Below, in pieces: positions 45,197-54,721 of a stretch of DNA of 64,000 bases; the first letter of the stretch is position 1; the number at the start of each line of letters is the position of its first letter. A program made the position numbers and the translations under genes. The notes beneath the pieces are model-generated. The model saw nothing but the letters and a program-made list of their open reading frames with translations. It ran no database searches and was not told the origin of the DNA. This DNA comes from Candidatus Gastranaerophilales bacterium (GTDB lineage Bacteria > Cyanobacteriota > Vampirovibrionia > Gastranaerophilales > Gastranaerophilaceae): assembly GCA_944323735.1 (NCBI GenBank), contig CALUTO010000008.1:1-64000 (forward strand). The letters are read 5' to 3'.

Positions 45197-45609
45197 AAAT
45201 ACAGGATAAAGCAATCACAAAAATTGTTTTGTTCCTTGCTTTTCTGCTGTCCGTAAAATACGTACCTTTGTTTATACAGGTTCCGTTTACGCTGGCGTTT
45301 GTTCCATACCGGGAAATCAACTCTTTTAATGTCAGAGTACAACCTGTTTTGAAAAATAATGATTTATTTAAAAACCGTACTTATGTAGGGTTTTATACAG
45401 ACGTTGAAGAACAAAAGGTGTTCGATTTAGAGCGTTCTGTTGATGATTTTTATACATTACAGTACGCAATAGCTCCGTCTGTTCTTGTTAACGACACAGA
45501 TGAAAAATATGTAATCGGTGTATTTAATAAAAACCTAATTAAAAAAAATAACTTAAAAATGATAAAACAATTTGATAAACGCACATATCTTTTTGAAAGG
45601 ATGGAATAA
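45193..45609 (+). CDS. small membrane-anchored protein paired with a GT-C-like gene, 138 aa
   Basis: A single N-terminal membrane helix or uncleaved signal (about 10-35) is followed by a soluble alpha/beta domain of about 100 residues outside the cytoplasm. The sequence around DDFYTLQYAIAPSVLV resembles the short C-terminal soluble part of some GT-C glycosyltransferases, as if that part were a separate polypeptide here. It overlaps coaE by four bases and the next gene, a GT-C-like membrane protein, by one, which supports working together. No catalytic motif is seen. Confidence 0.65.
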   Translation: MKIQDKAITKIVLFLAFLLSVKYVPLFIQVPFTLAFVPYREINSFNVRVQPVLKNNDLFKNRTYVGFYTDVEEQKVFDLERSVDDFYTLQYAIAPSVLVNDTDEKYVIGVFNKNLIKKNNLKMIKQFDKRTYLFERME

Positions 45610-46910
45610 TGTTTTCCGGATTTCTATATTCAATATTTATTGCACTAATTATAGGTTTTGCTAATCCGGAAAAGCCTTTCAGATTATTATTTTCCATTCC
45701 TCTCGGGTTTGGATTATGCTCTGTATTTTATTTTTTATTTTTGCTTACCGGAATACAAAATATTCTTGTGTACAAAATTTTCGAATTTATCATTGCAGTA
45801 GTTGCTTCATTTTTTATTTTTACAAAGATAATACCACCTGAAATAAAAATAAAAAAAATATCGCTGTCACTTGCATTTGCGAATTTGACAGGGCTTCTTA
45901 TTTTTCTGAAATATTATATAAACAACTCGCTCGGAAGCTGGGATGGTTTCAGAATATGGAATACAAAAGCCGAATTTATGTTCAGAGATATATCTCTGTG
46001 GAAAAATATGTTTTTACAACCTCATTTTCTTTCTCACAATGATTATCCGCTTTTTTTGCCTTCATCAACAGCAAGAATATGGCAGTATACAGGAAATGAT
46101 AATTCGGTTTTTAATATAACCCTTGCCATAATTTTCACTTTTAGTACTGTTTATATACTCTATTTTGCTATCAAACATTTTCAAAACAAAAAAATTGCGC
46201 AACTTTTCGCAACCGTTCTTATGCTTACACCTGTTTTTCTGGTAAACGGTGCCTCTCAGTGCGCTGATATTCCGCTTTCATTATTTATTCTTGCAAGTAT
46301 AATTTCGCTATTTCTATATTTTGAAAAGAAGAATTCTCACTTTCTTATTTTGGGCACAGTCTTTGCAGGATTTTCTGCCTGGGTAAAAAACGAAGGTCTG
46401 ATGTTCTTTTTAGTGTTTCTGCTGGTAACAGGTGTCTATTTTTTGTATAAAAAAAGTTATAAAAATTTATTTTATACAGCGGCTGCATCGCTTCCGTTTA
46501 TTGCACTGATATTTCTCTTCAAATTATTGTGCAACAGCCCTAATGATTTAATAGCAGGCTTTTTTGCTTTTAAAACATATACTCATCTTTTTGATTTGCA
46601 CAACTACCTGATGATAATAAAATCACTTGTTTTAATGCTAATAGAACGATTCTGGCTTCTTTTTCTGTTGATTATTCCTCTGATAAAAGGTGTAAAATTA
46701 TGTAAAAATAATAAAGAAGCTTTTTATCTGTCTTTAGTAATATTTATATTAATGTGCTTGGGTTATTTTATGACTTATATACTATCACCGCACGATTTGG
46801 ACTGGCTTTTAACTTATTCACTTGACAGAATTATATTACACGTACTGCCTCTGTTTTTATTTTTGTATGCTCTGTGTTTAAAAATCGGTCAGGAAGATAC
46901 AGAAAACTAA
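45609..46910 (+). CDS. GT-C-like polytopic membrane protein, 433 aa
   Basis: About 11 hydrophobic helices. An extracytoplasmic loop after the third or fourth helix contains WDGFRIWNTKAEFM (about 113-126), with an acidic residue where PMT/ArnT-type GT-C enzymes have their catalytic Asp/Glu, followed by HNDYPLFLPSS. The remaining helices have HPxD-free, Phe/Leu-rich sequence. This fits a dolichyl- or undecaprenyl-phosphate-sugar-using glycosyltransferase of the PMT/ArnT class. The substrate is unknown. It is translationally coupled to the preceding small protein (TAATG). Confidence 0.75.
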   Translation: MFSGFLYSIFIALIIGFANPEKPFRLLFSIPLGFGLCSVFYFLFLLTGIQNILVYKIFEFIIAVVASFFIFTKIIPPEIKIKKISLSLAFANLTGLLIFLKYYINNSLGSWDGFRIWNTKAEFMFRDISLWKNMFLQPHFLSHNDYPLFLPSSTARIWQYTGNDNSVFNITLAIIFTFSTVYILYFAIKHFQNKKIAQLFATVLMLTPVFLVNGASQCADIPLSLFILASIISLFLYFEKKNSHFLILGTVFAGFSAWVKNEGLMFFLVFLLVTGVYFLYKKSYKNLFYTAAASLPFIALIFLFKLLCNSPNDLIAGFFAFKTYTHLFDLHNYLMIIKSLVLMLIERFWLLFLLIIPLIKGVKLCKNNKEAFYLSLVIFILMCLGYFMTYILSPHDLDWLLTYSLDRIILHVLPLFLFLYALCLKIGQEDTEN

Positions 46911-46992
46911 TTATTACTATTTTATGAATATGTGATAATATGTAATTACTCTAAAAATAAAATTAAAACAAAAAAAATAAAAAGGGAATAAA

Positions 46993-47514
46993 ATGAAAAA
47001 CAGATTTTTGATAATAGCACTGTCAGCTGTAATAGGCTTTACAGGATTAAATTTTATAGCAGAAAAAATCACAGCTGCACCTGCTGCAGTACAAACAAAA
47101 ACTTCTGAAATAAAACCGGAAACAAAATCGAACAACAGTGCGTCATACATTACAGTATGTCCGCTGGAGGTAGTTGCAAATCCGGATACATACCTCGGTA
47201 AAAATATAAAAATGAAAGCAACTTTTGACAAATTTGCAACACTCGGTCTTGATTACAAACCTGCGTTCAGAAGTTCACAGGATTACATCTCTTTTCTTAT
47301 AAAAAGAGACGATGTAACAGATCACACTATACCGCTTTCTGAAATGAAAATTTTTATCAAAAGAACCGAAGCTGAAAAATTTATAGACCTTGAATCCGGA
47401 GATATTGTCGATATTTACGGTAAAGTCTTTTCAACAGCACTGTCCGACCCCTGGATAGAAGTAAACAAACTCGTTGTTGTTCAGAAAAAAACACCTGCAA
47501 AGAAAAAAGTATAA
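46993..47514 (+). CDS. secreted protein with OB-fold-like domain, 173 aa
   Basis: An N-terminal signal peptide (about 1-25; hydrophobic FLIIALSAVIGFTGLNF) is followed by an Ala/Thr-rich linker and a beta-rich domain of about 110 residues. The stretch VVANPDTYLGKNIKMKATF, then a later DIVDIYGKVFS, has the strand pattern of OB-fold proteins of the envelope (for example the tRNA_anti-like family), where ligands are often not known. AAAGGG precedes the ATG. The C-terminal KKV tail is not a sortase signal. Family uncertain. Confidence 0.6.
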   Translation: MKNRFLIIALSAVIGFTGLNFIAEKITAAPAAVQTKTSEIKPETKSNNSASYITVCPLEVVANPDTYLGKNIKMKATFDKFATLGLDYKPAFRSSQDYISFLIKRDDVTDHTIPLSEMKIFIKRTEAEKFIDLESGDIVDIYGKVFSTALSDPWIEVNKLVVVQKKTPAKKKV

Positions 47515-47561
47515 ATTTTTCTGCTGGCTGACAGGCATTCTAAGTTGTGGAGTTTTAAAAG

Positions 47562-50072
47562 ATGAGTAAAAATCCTATTTATTTAACCATACACGGGCAC
47601 TTCTACCAGCCTCCGAGAGAAAATCCCTGGCTGGAAGCCATAGAGCAGCAGGATAGTGCATATCCGTATCATGACTGGAACGAAAGAATAAATCTTGAAT
47701 GCTACAACCCGAATTCTGCTTCAAGAATAGTGGATGACAAAAATAAAGTTCTCGATATAGTTAACAATTATTCACTGATGAGTTTTAATTTCGGCCCGAC
47801 ACTGATGTCATGGCTGGAAACACACGCTCCGTTGACTTATGAACGTATAATTAAAGCTGACGTAATCAGCAGAAACAATTTTTCAGGACACGGAAACGCT
47901 ATTGCACAGGTTTACAACCACATGATTATGCCGCTTGCAAACCGCCGTGACAAAGAAACACAGGTCAAATGGGGTATCCGTGATTTTCAATACCGCTTCG
48001 GGCGTAATCCTGAAGGTATGTGGCTCGCTGAAACCGCTGTCGATGATGAAACACTGGAAGTTCTTGCGGATAACGGCATAAAATTCACTATTCTGTCACC
48101 CTTTCAGGCTTTAAAATGCAGAAAAACAGGCAGCAAAGAATGGCAGGATGTAAGCTGGGGAAACATTGACCCTGCCCGTCCTTACAGATATTTTATAAAA
48201 TCAAATCCTAAAAAATATGTTGATTTGTTTTTCTACGATGGCGCAATTTCAAAATCCGTTGCATTTGACAATATTTTAAAAGACGGAAACAAATTCGCAA
48301 GCCGCCTTAAAGACGGTGTTTCCGCTGACAGAAACTATCCACAGATTATAAATATCGGAACAGACGGCGAAAGCTACGGACACCATACAAAATTCGGCGA
48401 CATGGCTCTTGCATACGTTTTAAAAGTAAAAGCAAAAGACGAAGGATTTACGATTACAAATTACGGTGAGTATCTTGACCTGTACGAAACAGATTATGAA
48501 GTCGATATAAAACAGGCGTCTTCATGGAGCTGTTTCCACGGTGTCGGAAGATGGAAAGAGGATTGCGGCTGTTCAACAGGAGGACAGGCCGGCTGGAATC
48601 AAAAATGGAGAAAACCGCTCAGAGATGCGTTTGACTATCTGCGGGATAACCTTGCTATTTTATTTGAAAAAGAAGGCGCAAAATACTTTAATAAAAACCC
48701 GTGGGAAGTTCGAAACGAATACATTAATGTAATTCTTGACAGAAATGAAATGAACGTCAAACATTTTCTTGACGAAAATACAAAACCTGATATTTCATAC
48801 GAAGATAAAATACTAGCAATGAAGCTTCTTGAAATCCAGCGTCAGGCAATGTTGATGTACACTAGCTGCGGCTGGTTTTTTGCAGACATTTCAGGTATAG
48901 AAACAACCCAGATTATGAAATATGCAGCCCGTGCAATGCAGTTAGCTGTTTATTTTACTGATGAAGATTACGAAAAAAGATTTGTTGAAATTCTTGCAAA
49001 TGCACAAAGCAACATAAAAGAATTCGGAACAGGCAAAGATATATATGAAAAATTTGTAAAACCGTCTATTGTAAATGTTAAACAAATTGTAAGTTTATGG
49101 GCAATATCCTCGATGTACGAAGATATTGAAGACGAAAGTACATTTTATTCATACAAATTTAAACGCCTCGGATACAAAAAAGCCTTTAATGGAAAAAACA
49201 AATTCGTAGTCGGCAGAATAGAAGTCCAGTCAAGAATCACACTGGAAAAATATGATATGGTATTTGCCTTACTAAAATTCTCAGGCGAAGATTTCCACTG
49301 CACAATGAAAGAATTTTCAGATGAAGCTGATTTCGCAAGAATTCAAAAAGAATTGATTGCAATATTCAAAGACAATCCGATTACCGAAATCATCCGCCAC
49401 ATGGACGCAGAATTCGGATATGAATACTATACACTGAAAAATATTTTTCTCGAAGAAAGAAGAAAAATTCTTACAATGCTGCTTAAAAGCAAAACAAATA
49501 AATTTACACAGCTTTATAAAGAAATTTATGACGAAGGAAAAGGCTCAATTTACCATTACAAAAATCTCGGTCTTGACCCGCCGAATGAGTTTAAAATCGC
49601 AACATCATACACTCTCGGGCGTGAATTCAATGAATATATGGAAAAATGCAAAGACAGCCTGAATATAAATGATATTATGTCAGCAATCGATATTAACAGC
49701 GAGGCTAAAAATATCGGTATTAATCTCGATAAAAGATACGCAAATTCTCTGTTTACGGAGAAAATTACAGATGCAGTATTCAATGTGGCGAAAAGTCCGG
49801 AAGTGCACAGACTCGAGATTGCGCTGGAACTGTTCAAATATGCAGACCTGCTGGATATAAATCCGGATATAACAGAAGCACAAAACATTTACTACAACAA
49901 AATGAAAGAACTTCTTGACGAGTTTGCGGAAGAAAAAAGCACAGCCCGTGATGATTATGACAGAAAATTCATACTGTTGTTATTTGATTTAGGTGTGCGG
50001 CTTAACATTAACACGGATTTTTATAAAAACAAATTCGATATGTTAATGTCTCCGATAAATCAAAGTAAGTAA
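47562..50072 (+). CDS. GH57-family glycoside hydrolase with DUF3536, 836 aa
   Basis: The N-terminal half is a GH57 (beta/alpha)7 barrel: HGHFYQPPRENPW at the start, EGMWLAETA (with the likely nucleophile Glu in the fourth conserved region) and GTDGESYGHH (with an acidic residue of the fifth). The second half is the DUF3536 region that accompanies this subgroup. GH57 enzymes act on alpha-glucans (amylases, branching and transferring enzymes), so storage polysaccharide is a likely target, but the substrate of the DUF3536 subgroup is not established. No signal peptide, so it acts in the cytoplasm. It is full length. Confidence 0.88.
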   Translation: MSKNPIYLTIHGHFYQPPRENPWLEAIEQQDSAYPYHDWNERINLECYNPNSASRIVDDKNKVLDIVNNYSLMSFNFGPTLMSWLETHAPLTYERIIKADVISRNNFSGHGNAIAQVYNHMIMPLANRRDKETQVKWGIRDFQYRFGRNPEGMWLAETAVDDETLEVLADNGIKFTILSPFQALKCRKTGSKEWQDVSWGNIDPARPYRYFIKSNPKKYVDLFFYDGAISKSVAFDNILKDGNKFASRLKDGVSADRNYPQIINIGTDGESYGHHTKFGDMALAYVLKVKAKDEGFTITNYGEYLDLYETDYEVDIKQASSWSCFHGVGRWKEDCGCSTGGQAGWNQKWRKPLRDAFDYLRDNLAILFEKEGAKYFNKNPWEVRNEYINVILDRNEMNVKHFLDENTKPDISYEDKILAMKLLEIQRQAMLMYTSCGWFFADISGIETTQIMKYAARAMQLAVYFTDEDYEKRFVEILANAQSNIKEFGTGKDIYEKFVKPSIVNVKQIVSLWAISSMYEDIEDESTFYSYKFKRLGYKKAFNGKNKFVVGRIEVQSRITLEKYDMVFALLKFSGEDFHCTMKEFSDEADFARIQKELIAIFKDNPITEIIRHMDAEFGYEYYTLKNIFLEERRKILTMLLKSKTNKFTQLYKEIYDEGKGSIYHYKNLGLDPPNEFKIATSYTLGREFNEYMEKCKDSLNINDIMSAIDINSEAKNIGINLDKRYANSLFTEKITDAVFNVAKSPEVHRLEIALELFKYADLLDINPDITEAQNIYYNKMKELLDEFAEEKSTARDDYDRKFILLLFDLGVRLNINTDFYKNKFDMLMSPINQSK

Positions 50073-50145
50073 ATATTGGCTTTTATTCCTTGCTGGTGGT
50101 AAAATTAAATTTGATAGACGAACTTTATAAGATAGAGTGATAAAA

Positions 50146-50355
50146 ATGGCAAGGATTGTTATAAATAAGGATATGTGCAAATCCTGCAAGATTTGTATGA
50201 AAGCCTGTCCTAAAAGTCTGATAAAAACATCCCGTCAGGTAAACTCCACAGGATTTCACTATGCGGAGTTTGAGGATAAAAACAGTGAATGTCTGGGCTG
50301 CGCACTTTGTGCGGAAAGCTGCCCTGAAGCAGCGATAGTTGAGGTTTATAAATAG
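50146..50355 (+). CDS. korD: ferredoxin-like delta subunit of a 2-oxoacid:ferredoxin oxidoreductase
   Basis: A 69-residue protein with two 4Fe-4S motifs, CKSCKICMKACPK and CLGCALCAESCPE, which pass electrons from the thiamine-diphosphate site to ferredoxin. It is the first gene of korDABC; its stop overlaps the korA GTG by one base. ATG at 50146 is preferred over the GTG at 50137 by homology to other delta subunits, which begin shortly before the first cysteine motif. A GAG element lies about nine bases upstream. Confidence 0.92.
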   Translation: MARIVINKDMCKSCKICMKACPKSLIKTSRQVNSTGFHYAEFEDKNSECLGCALCAESCPEAAIVEVYK

Positions 50356-51422
50356 TGGCAAAAGTTTTATGGAAAGGTAATCAAGCTATTGCACAGGCAG
50401 CGATAAATGCCGGCTGCCAGTGTTATTTTGGCTATCCGATTACACCGCAGAGCGAAATCGGAGAGTATATGGGAGACAAATTGCCTTTGCTCGGACGTAC
50501 GTTTATTACGGCAGAAAGCGAGCTCGCATCAATAAGTATGGTCATTGGAGCCGGCACCACCGGCACAAAAGCCATGACATCCTCTTCTTCATGCGGCATC
50601 GCACTTATGCAGGAGGCTATTTCCGCTATGTGCTGTGCAGAAGTTCCCGGCGTAATAGTCAGTGTAATGAGAGGCGGCCCCGGGCTTGGTAATATAGCAA
50701 GCGCACAGGGAGACTATTTTCAGGCAGTACGTGGGGGCGGAAACGGAGACTACAAAACAATAGTCCTATCACCGGCAACAATTCAGGAAGCTATTGATTT
50801 AATGTACAGAGCTTTTCATCTGTCACTAAAATATAGAAATCCTGTTATGCTTCTTGCAGACGGTATTCTGGGACAAATGATGGAACCTGTTGAATTCGGG
50901 GAATATCCGTACAAAGATGATGATGTTTCAAAATGGGCACTTTCAGGGGCAAAAGAAAGACCGCCAAGAAATCTTGTGTCTCTTCACATGCCAGATGGAG
51001 AACTTGAGAAAATTTCTGACAGGATTTTCGAAAAATACAGAATTGTTGCAGAAAAAGAAATGCTCGTTGATAAATTTATGACAGACGATGCAGAACTTAT
51101 TATAACAGCATTCGGAACTACTGCAAGGATTGCGAAATCGGCGGTCAAAAAAGCCCGAAAAGCAGGAATGAAAGTTGGTCTGTTCAGACCCGTTATGCTA
51201 TCTCCGTTTCCTGAAAAAGAACTTTTTGAAACAGCAAAAACAGCAAGGATGATACTGGATATAGAACTCAATCAGGGACAAATGCTTCAGGATGTTAAGG
51301 CATCCGTATTCGGGGCCTGTCCGGTTGAATTTTTGGGAAGAAGCGGAGGCGGACTGCTTACAGATACGCAAATGCTTGAAAAAATTACGGCATTATACAA
51401 TAAGATAGGTGTTAGAGTGTAG
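50355..51422 (+). CDS. korA: 2-oxoacid:ferredoxin oxidoreductase, alpha subunit
   Basis: A 355-residue alpha subunit of the 2-oxoglutarate or related oxoacid:ferredoxin oxidoreductase. It has YPITPQSEIGEYM near residue 25, AVRGGGNGDYKTI, and a domain II (from about 230) with AFGTTARIAKSA. The start is GTG with GAGG 11 bases upstream. The four separate subunits (D, A, B, C) match KorDABC, but VorDBAC-type branched-chain enzymes have the same plan, so the preferred oxoacid is not certain. The reaction makes an acyl-CoA, CO2 and reduced ferredoxin. Confidence 0.92.
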   Translation: MAKVLWKGNQAIAQAAINAGCQCYFGYPITPQSEIGEYMGDKLPLLGRTFITAESELASISMVIGAGTTGTKAMTSSSSCGIALMQEAISAMCCAEVPGVIVSVMRGGPGLGNIASAQGDYFQAVRGGGNGDYKTIVLSPATIQEAIDLMYRAFHLSLKYRNPVMLLADGILGQMMEPVEFGEYPYKDDDVSKWALSGAKERPPRNLVSLHMPDGELEKISDRIFEKYRIVAEKEMLVDKFMTDDAELIITAFGTTARIAKSAVKKARKAGMKVGLFRPVMLSPFPEKELFETAKTARMILDIELNQGQMLQDVKASVFGACPVEFLGRSGGGLLTDTQMLEKITALYNKIGVRV

Positions 51423-51424
51423 AA

Positions 51425-52189
51425 ATGACTGGGGAGACTTTAGTTTACAAAAGACCGGATACACTAATAAGGGACAATGGTTTTACGTTTTGTCCGGGCT
51501 GCGGTCATGGAGTTGTTTTAAAAATAATAGCAGAACTCATAGACGAATTCGGAATACGTGAAAATACAATAGCAATATCCTCTGTTGGATGTTCAATATT
51601 TCTTGAAAAATTTTATGAACTGGATGTAGCAGGTGCGTCACACGGACGTTCACCTTGTGTTGCAACAGGTATAAAACGTTCACTGCCCGACAAATTTGTT
51701 TTCACCTATCAGGGTGACGGGGATGCTGCCACAATAGGATTTAACGAAACCATTCACACAGCCTGCCGTGGCGAAAAAATCACAACTATATGCATAAATA
51801 ACACAACCTTTGGCATGACCGGAGGACAGGCAAGTGCAACAACACTGGTAGGTCAGGTTACAACAACCACCCCAAGAGGCAGAAAAGCAGAATTGACAGG
51901 TTATCCTTTAAGAGTTGCCGAGACGGTGGCAAACTGTGAAGGTGCCGCATATGTAGCAAGAGTTGCAATAAGTTCACCGAAATACATAAAGCAGGCGAAA
52001 AAAGCAATAAGAAAAGCTTTTGAAATGCAGTTGAAAGGACTTGGTTACAGTTTTGTTGAGGTCATTGCAGCGTGCCCGACAAACTGGCACATGACGCCGG
52101 TCGAATGTATAGATTACATTGAAAACACTGTTGAAAAAGTTCATAAATTAGGTGTTTTCAAAGATATAACCGAAGGAGCAAACATCTGA
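51425..52189 (+). CDS. korB: 2-oxoacid:ferredoxin oxidoreductase, beta subunit
   Basis: A 254-residue beta subunit that holds the thiamine diphosphate. FCPGCGHG (about 20-27), AISSVGCSIF, HGRSPCVATGIKR and the cofactor motif GDGDAATIGFNE (about 98-109) with the distal NNTTFGMTGGQ are all present. It begins two bases after the korA stop and overlaps korC in an ATGA junction. Its cysteines near the N-terminus (CPGC) suit the iron-sulphur cluster of this subunit type. Confidence 0.95.
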   Translation: MTGETLVYKRPDTLIRDNGFTFCPGCGHGVVLKIIAELIDEFGIRENTIAISSVGCSIFLEKFYELDVAGASHGRSPCVATGIKRSLPDKFVFTYQGDGDAATIGFNETIHTACRGEKITTICINNTTFGMTGGQASATTLVGQVTTTTPRGRKAELTGYPLRVAETVANCEGAAYVARVAISSPKYIKQAKKAIRKAFEMQLKGLGYSFVEVIAACPTNWHMTPVECIDYIENTVEKVHKLGVFKDITEGANI

Positions 52190-52746
52190 TGGAAACCAGC
52201 ATAATCATTTCAGGATACGGCGGACAGGGCATACTTTTTGCAGGCTCTCTATTATGCCATGCTGCTGTCATTGAAGGAAAAAACACAACATGGATTCCTT
52301 CATACGGCGCAGAAATGAGAGGCGGTGCTGCAAATTGCTCGGTAAACATTTCTGACGATGAAATTTCATCTCCGGTAATAGATAAAGCGGATGTTTTGTT
52401 TGCATTAAATCTTCCGTCTGAATTAAAATTTGAACACAGGATAAAACCGGGCGGCTTAATGCTTTTAAACACATCTCTGGTAAAAAAAATACCTGAACGG
52501 CATGACATAGAATACTTAAATATGAAATTAAACGATATGGCTGAAGAACTTGAAAAGCCGGCATTTGCTAATGTTATTGCAGTCGGAGCTTTTGTTGAAA
52601 AAACAAAAATACTCTCAACAGAAAGTCTCAAACAGGCACTGAAAGAAATGACTGCCGGCAAAAAACAGCATCTTCTGTCAGCAAACCTTAAATCGCTTGA
52701 ATGCGGTATTAATTATATAAAAAGTTCAGCTAAGGTTAGTTTATGA
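52189..52746 (+). CDS. korC: 2-oxoacid:ferredoxin oxidoreductase, gamma subunit
   Basis: A 185-residue gamma subunit. It starts SGYGGQGILFAG (about 7-18), then has PSYGAEMRGGAANCSV and DVLFALN, the usual core of KorC/PorG proteins. It overlaps korB (ATGA) and the following punA gene by four bases (ATGA), so the complex genes and punA are coupled. The complete set of four subunits is present in the window. Confidence 0.94.
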   Translation: METSIIISGYGGQGILFAGSLLCHAAVIEGKNTTWIPSYGAEMRGGAANCSVNISDDEISSPVIDKADVLFALNLPSELKFEHRIKPGGLMLLNTSLVKKIPERHDIEYLNMKLNDMAEELEKPAFANVIAVGAFVEKTKILSTESLKQALKEMTAGKKQHLLSANLKSLECGINYIKSSAKVSL

Positions 52747-53549
52747 TAAATGAAACAGTAAAATATATCCAAAAAAAGATAAAAAATTACAAACCGGAAA
52801 TAGGTATAATTTTAGGCTCCGGTCTCGGAGATTTTGCGAATGATTTTGAGCCGGTACAGATTATACCTTATTCAGATATTCCCGGTTTTGAAAAATCTAC
52901 GGTTATCGGGCATAAAGGACAGCTTGTATTTGCAAAAATAAAAAACAAAAACACTGTTATTATGCAGGGACGTTATCATTTTTATGAAGGTTATAATATC
53001 AGCAAAATAGTATACCCGACAAAAGTAATGAGAAAACTAGGTGTCGAACACCTTATAGTGACCAACGCTGCCGGCAGTGTAAACAAAGAATACAAAGCCG
53101 GTGATTTAATGCTCATAAAAGACCATATAAACCTTATGGGTGTGAATCCGCTTGTCGGCGAAAATGACTCATCACTCGGAGACAGATTTCCGGATATGAG
53201 TGAAGTATACAAAAAAGAACTGATAGAATTGGCAGAGAAAAAAGCAAAAGAAACAGGTTTAACTGTACACAAAGGTGTTTATGCAGCAATGAGCGGCCCG
53301 AGTTACGAAACTCCTGCCGAAATTAATATGCTAAGAGTAATGGGAGCAGATGCAGTCGGCATGTCGACTGTTCCGGAGGCACTAGTCGCCAACTATTGCG
53401 GAATGGATGTCCTCGGTATAAGCTGTATTACAAATTCTGCAGCAGGGGTTCACCCGAGCAGGCTCTCACACATTGAAGTTGTAGAAACAGCAAACAAAGT
53501 AAAAGGTCTGTTCAAAGAACTTTTAATAAAAGTAATAGAAGAGATTTAA
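52743..53549 (+). CDS. punA: purine-nucleoside phosphorylase
   Basis: Cleaves purine nucleosides with phosphate to the base and ribose 1-phosphate. The 268-residue, trimeric-type (PNP/MTAP class 2) protein has LGSGLGDF near residue 23, GHKGQLV, VMQGRYHFYEGY, the base-binding region MSGPSYETPAEI and the MSTVPE loop. The length suits the low-molecular-weight form specific for 6-oxopurines. It overlaps korC by four bases, an unusual operon partner. Products feed hpt, found 18 kb upstream. A weak G+C-rich hairpin (TGCCG/CGGCA, 53554-53571) follows. Confidence 0.95.
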   Translation: MINETVKYIQKKIKNYKPEIGIILGSGLGDFANDFEPVQIIPYSDIPGFEKSTVIGHKGQLVFAKIKNKNTVIMQGRYHFYEGYNISKIVYPTKVMRKLGVEHLIVTNAAGSVNKEYKAGDLMLIKDHINLMGVNPLVGENDSSLGDRFPDMSEVYKKELIELAEKKAKETGLTVHKGVYAAMSGPSYETPAEINMLRVMGADAVGMSTVPEALVANYCGMDVLGISCITNSAAGVHPSRLSHIEVVETANKVKGLFKELLIKVIEEI

Positions 53550-53671
53550 TCTGATGCCGCACTTGCCGGCAGCAACTGTTTATATCTTTTTAAATGTCTT
53601 CACACTCAAAAAATTCATTCTTATCAAATTGTTCTTTATCACGAATTTTCCGGGATAATTAAAAAAGACTG

Positions 53672-54049
53672 TTATACAGGTCTTTCTAATCTTTCTTGAA
53701 GCATTTTATTTTGTTCTTCTATAACTTTTTTGGCTTTGTGTTTGTAATACAAATTCATAACAGAATCTATTGCAACAAATCCAAGACCGAGAACAGCAGC
53801 ATTTGCACCTATGGATTTCAAGGACTGCTGCGGAGCTTTTGTGACATAATTATATCCGGCTCTTACTGCGTCAAAAACCATACTGACCACTGCACCAAAA
53901 ACGAACTGCCCGCCTATTCTTTTCAATCTTTTTTTGACAGGACTTTCGGGTTTTTCATAATATGAAAGACCAAAAGACTGCTTTTTTGCAGATGTTTGTT
54001 TGTTGTTATAGTTAGTAGAAACATTTACTGATGAAACTGATTGTACCAT
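53672..54049 (-). CDS. small lineage-type membrane protein, 125 aa
   Basis: Begins MVQSVSSVNVSTNYNNKQ and reaches SFGLSYYE near residue 26, the N-terminal segment style shared by several small proteins here. A basic stretch (KKRLKR) is followed by two hydrophobic segments (about 46-66 and 82-105) and a charged helical tail. In plan it matches the protein at 8885-9175. The ATG at 54049 starts near GGGG on the minus strand (TGGGGTAAAAAATGG). No known family; likely a membrane protein with a specific N-terminal signal or tether. Confidence 0.6.
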   Translation of the reverse strand: MVQSVSSVNVSTNYNNKQTSAKKQSFGLSYYEKPESPVKKRLKRIGGQFVFGAVVSMVFDAVRAGYNYVTKAPQQSLKSIGANAAVLGLGFVAIDSVMNLYYKHKAKKVIEEQNKMLQERLERPV

Positions 54050-54169
54050 TTTTTACCCCACTTTTTTCAGTTATTATAAAACGGGTAAAGCAGTTTTTTT
54101 GCTAATTAGCAACAAAAATTTAACATAACTTTAATATTTATAATATAATAAGAAAAAAAGAGGGATATC

Positions 54170-54640
54170 ATGGACGACAAGTATATACTTTTAGAACAAT
54201 ACAGAATTTACAATGAAGCAAAAGACAGATTTATTGACAGAACATTTCTGGTCAATCGTTTCTATATTATTTTTTCGGCAGTATTGTTTATTTCAATGAT
54301 TGCCATAAAATCTGTTTTTGTTGATGCATATGCACTGCTTCTGGGTATAGAGCTGTTCGGTATAGCCGTTAGTTTCTCGTGGGTATCAAATCAGGATGCA
54401 TACACCTCTATCATAAAACTCAAATATCACATAGTAATAGAAGGTATAGAAAGGCAGCTTCCGGCTTCACCGAACAAAGACGAATACGAAAAGCTATGCG
54501 AACTCCGTGCAGACAAAAAAATAGTTTTGCTAAAAGATATACAAAAATGGTTTGCAATTATTTTAATGCTCTTGTTTCTCGGAAACGGACTGCTTGATAT
54601 AACCGGCTACGTCCTTACTGCTTTTTTAAGTATTCAATAG
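54170..54640 (+). CDS. RipA-family octameric membrane protein-like, 156 aa
   Basis: A start of the form LLEQYRIYNEAKDRFIDRT, two adjacent membrane helices (about 33-55 and 55-75), a soluble segment with WVSNQDAYTSIIKLKYHII-like spacing and RQLPASPNKDEYEKL, and a last membrane helix pair (about 128-150). This resembles the RipA family of membrane proteins, where in some bacteria the protein supports growth inside host cells. I assign it from the motif spacing, with moderate confidence. GAGGG precedes the ATG. It stands alone. Confidence 0.55.
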   Translation: MDDKYILLEQYRIYNEAKDRFIDRTFLVNRFYIIFSAVLFISMIAIKSVFVDAYALLLGIELFGIAVSFSWVSNQDAYTSIIKLKYHIVIEGIERQLPASPNKDEYEKLCELRADKKIVLLKDIQKWFAIILMLLFLGNGLLDITGYVLTAFLSIQ

Positions 54641-54721
54641 CTTCTGCCCGGATGTGCAATTGAAAAACCAATCTTAAATAAGATAATTTCTATAGAGTTA
54701 AACAAAAAAACGGAGAATTAT

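Noticed and set aside
53554-53580. G+C-rich hairpin after punA as a terminator
   Set aside because: The TGCCG/CGGCA stem is short and is not followed directly by a T-run, so termination there is doubtful.
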